From positions 749,491 to 767,623 of the forward strand of contig NW_027152029.1 of the NCBI RefSeq assembly GCF_004359215.1: 18,133 bases of DNA, given 5' to 3'. A program made the position numbers and the translations under genes. The stretch comes from Bremia lactucae (taxonomy: Eukaryota > Oomycota > Peronosporomycetes > Peronosporales > Peronosporaceae). Below the pieces are notes generated by a model. That model was not told where the DNA came from. It did not search any database and was given only the letters and a program-made list of their open reading frames with translations. Positions 17,401-18,133 of this stretch are shown here, piece after piece (position 1 is the first letter of the stretch; the number at the start of each line of letters is the position of its first letter).

Positions 17401-17857
17401 TGTAAAGGGGCACTACGACTTGTACTGCTTCAGTACAAGTCCACTTCGCACTGCTTCAGTTGCGAGTGGTGCCTTACGTTATTTCACGTACACTAGTACG
17501 TGCAGAGGAAGACTTCTCTTTAAGGCAACTAGCTTTAAGAGGGTAAAATGAAAACTGTATTAATATAATTAAGTATCTCTTCTTTCTATCTGTTAACTCT
17601 AACTTAATTATAACTAAAACTAAACATGCAACTGAATTCTTATCTTATCTTATCTTATCTGTCTCTCTCTTTTGTTTATCTCTACAGCTGATTAGTCTGC
17701 GGAATAAATAGATATAATGGTCTATACCTATTTATGAATAAGAATTCTGAACATTACTATACAAAGTAATATCCTCCAAATATTATCTACCTTTTAGATA
17801 ATATACTCATCAACAACCTTTAAGTGTTACTTTCATGTAACGATACACCCCGTTCCA
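17401..17857 (-). repeat. Solo LTR of the same Gypsy family (457 bp) with 5-bp target duplication
   Basis: It starts TGTAAAGGGGC and ends CACCCCGTTCCA, and it aligns along its whole length with the LTR at 1046-1477, in the same orientation. Shared blocks include GACTTGTACTGCTTCAGTAC, AACTGTATTAATATAATTAA and CAACCTTTAAGTGTTA. AGTAC precedes (17396-17400) and follows (17858-17862) directly. No primer-binding site or gag follows on the minus-strand 3' side, so the element was lost by LTR-LTR recombination. Terminal repeats are less perfect than in the left copy, suggesting greater age or another subfamily. Confidence 0.92.
17639..17660. repeat. (CTTAT)n microsatellite inside the solo LTR
   Basis: Four tandem CTTAT units plus CT, followed by a TCTC run. 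The left LTR has a single CTTATC at the same place (about 1275), so the array expanded in this copy or subfamily. Confidence 0.85.
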
Positions 17858-18133
17858 AGTACTCTGGTTAAGTGTCGTCACGGGAGCGGTAATCCGGCTC
17901 CTCGTGCGCACTTACCAAGTAGGAAGTAGTTTTCAGACTGATTTATATTGAATCGTATTAAATATAAATCCCTATTATTACCAATTAAAATGTTATCTCT
18001 ATAGATAACACTTAATATGTATTGCGAGCGTATCTTTCTAGATACCTCGCGTAACGGATGACGCTGGGCGTCATCTCTCCTAATGTGAATGCACCCATGT
18101 GCATCACATACACAAGGGTTGGTCACAAATGTG
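17858..18133. repeat. Hairpin-rich flank, probably part of another retroelement
   Basis: Several perfect inverted repeats occur in under 300 bp: 17940-17949/17961-17970 (10 bp), 17991-17998/18003-18010 (8 bp), 18030-18035/18040-18045 (extended by GCGAG/CTCGC with one bulge) and 18057-18064/18068-18075 (8 bp). A near-perfect one follows at about 18083-18110. The same style marks the Gypsy region at the left. No coding sequence is recognisable; the identity as a retroelement is inference. Confidence 0.45.

Noticed and set aside
1046..17857. The two LTRs as the ends of one giant element enclosing the gene island
   Set aside because: The left LTR's internal side points left (gag at lower coordinates), the right one has its own AGTAC duplication, and the two sequences are clearly diverged.
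17878..18126. Minus-strand 82-codon frame at the right edge
   Set aside because: It lies in hairpin-rich repeat DNA, has no known motif, and its length is expected by chance.
1..18133. tRNA genes, rRNA, CRISPR arrays, bacterial operons
   Set aside because: No B-box-like TTCGANTC in tRNA context, no regular spacer array and no bacterial signals were seen; the repeats are LTR-derived.

Overview
The window looks like nuclear DNA of an oomycete, probably from the downy mildew / Phytophthora group. The evidence is compact eukaryotic genes with very short introns (57-99 bp, mostly GT-AG), moderate AT-richness, and a Ty3/Gypsy element whose gag and DCGAS-type protease resemble those I know from oomycete genomes. 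The organism call is inference; no marker gene proves it.

Layout. Positions 1-1477 hold the 5' end of a decayed Gypsy element on the minus strand: LTR at 1046-1477, primer-binding site, frameshifted gag, and a protease frame that runs off the left edge. A 20-bp perfect hairpin lies just outside it. From 2100 to 13870 there is an island of six conserved single-copy genes on strictly alternating strands: a Trf4-type nucleotidyltransferase / non-canonical poly(A) polymerase (+), an ADAT1-type tRNA adenosine deaminase (-), eIF4E (+, 5 exons), an AAMP/Sqt1-type WD40 protein (-, 8 exons), the CAAX protease RCE1 (+, 8 exons) and a PWWP-PHD-PHD chromatin reader (-, 8 exons). I built the exon models by hand from splice sites, reading phase and family motifs; every model closes to a whole number of codons.

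From about 14100 to 17260 there are no intact genes. Two decayed coding regions can be seen, one on each strand, with in-frame stops and frame breaks. A solo LTR of the same family as the left one occupies 17401-17857, with a 5-bp target duplication (AGTAC), and lies in further repeat-like DNA up to the right edge.

The six genes are unrelated housekeeping functions (RNA tailing, tRNA editing, translation initiation, ribosome-linked WD40 protein, prenyl-protein processing, histone reading), and I see no pathway linking them. The most unusual signal is not a gene. Both retroelement flanks are packed with short, perfect, small-loop inverted repeats, at a density far above chance and not obvious in the gene island.
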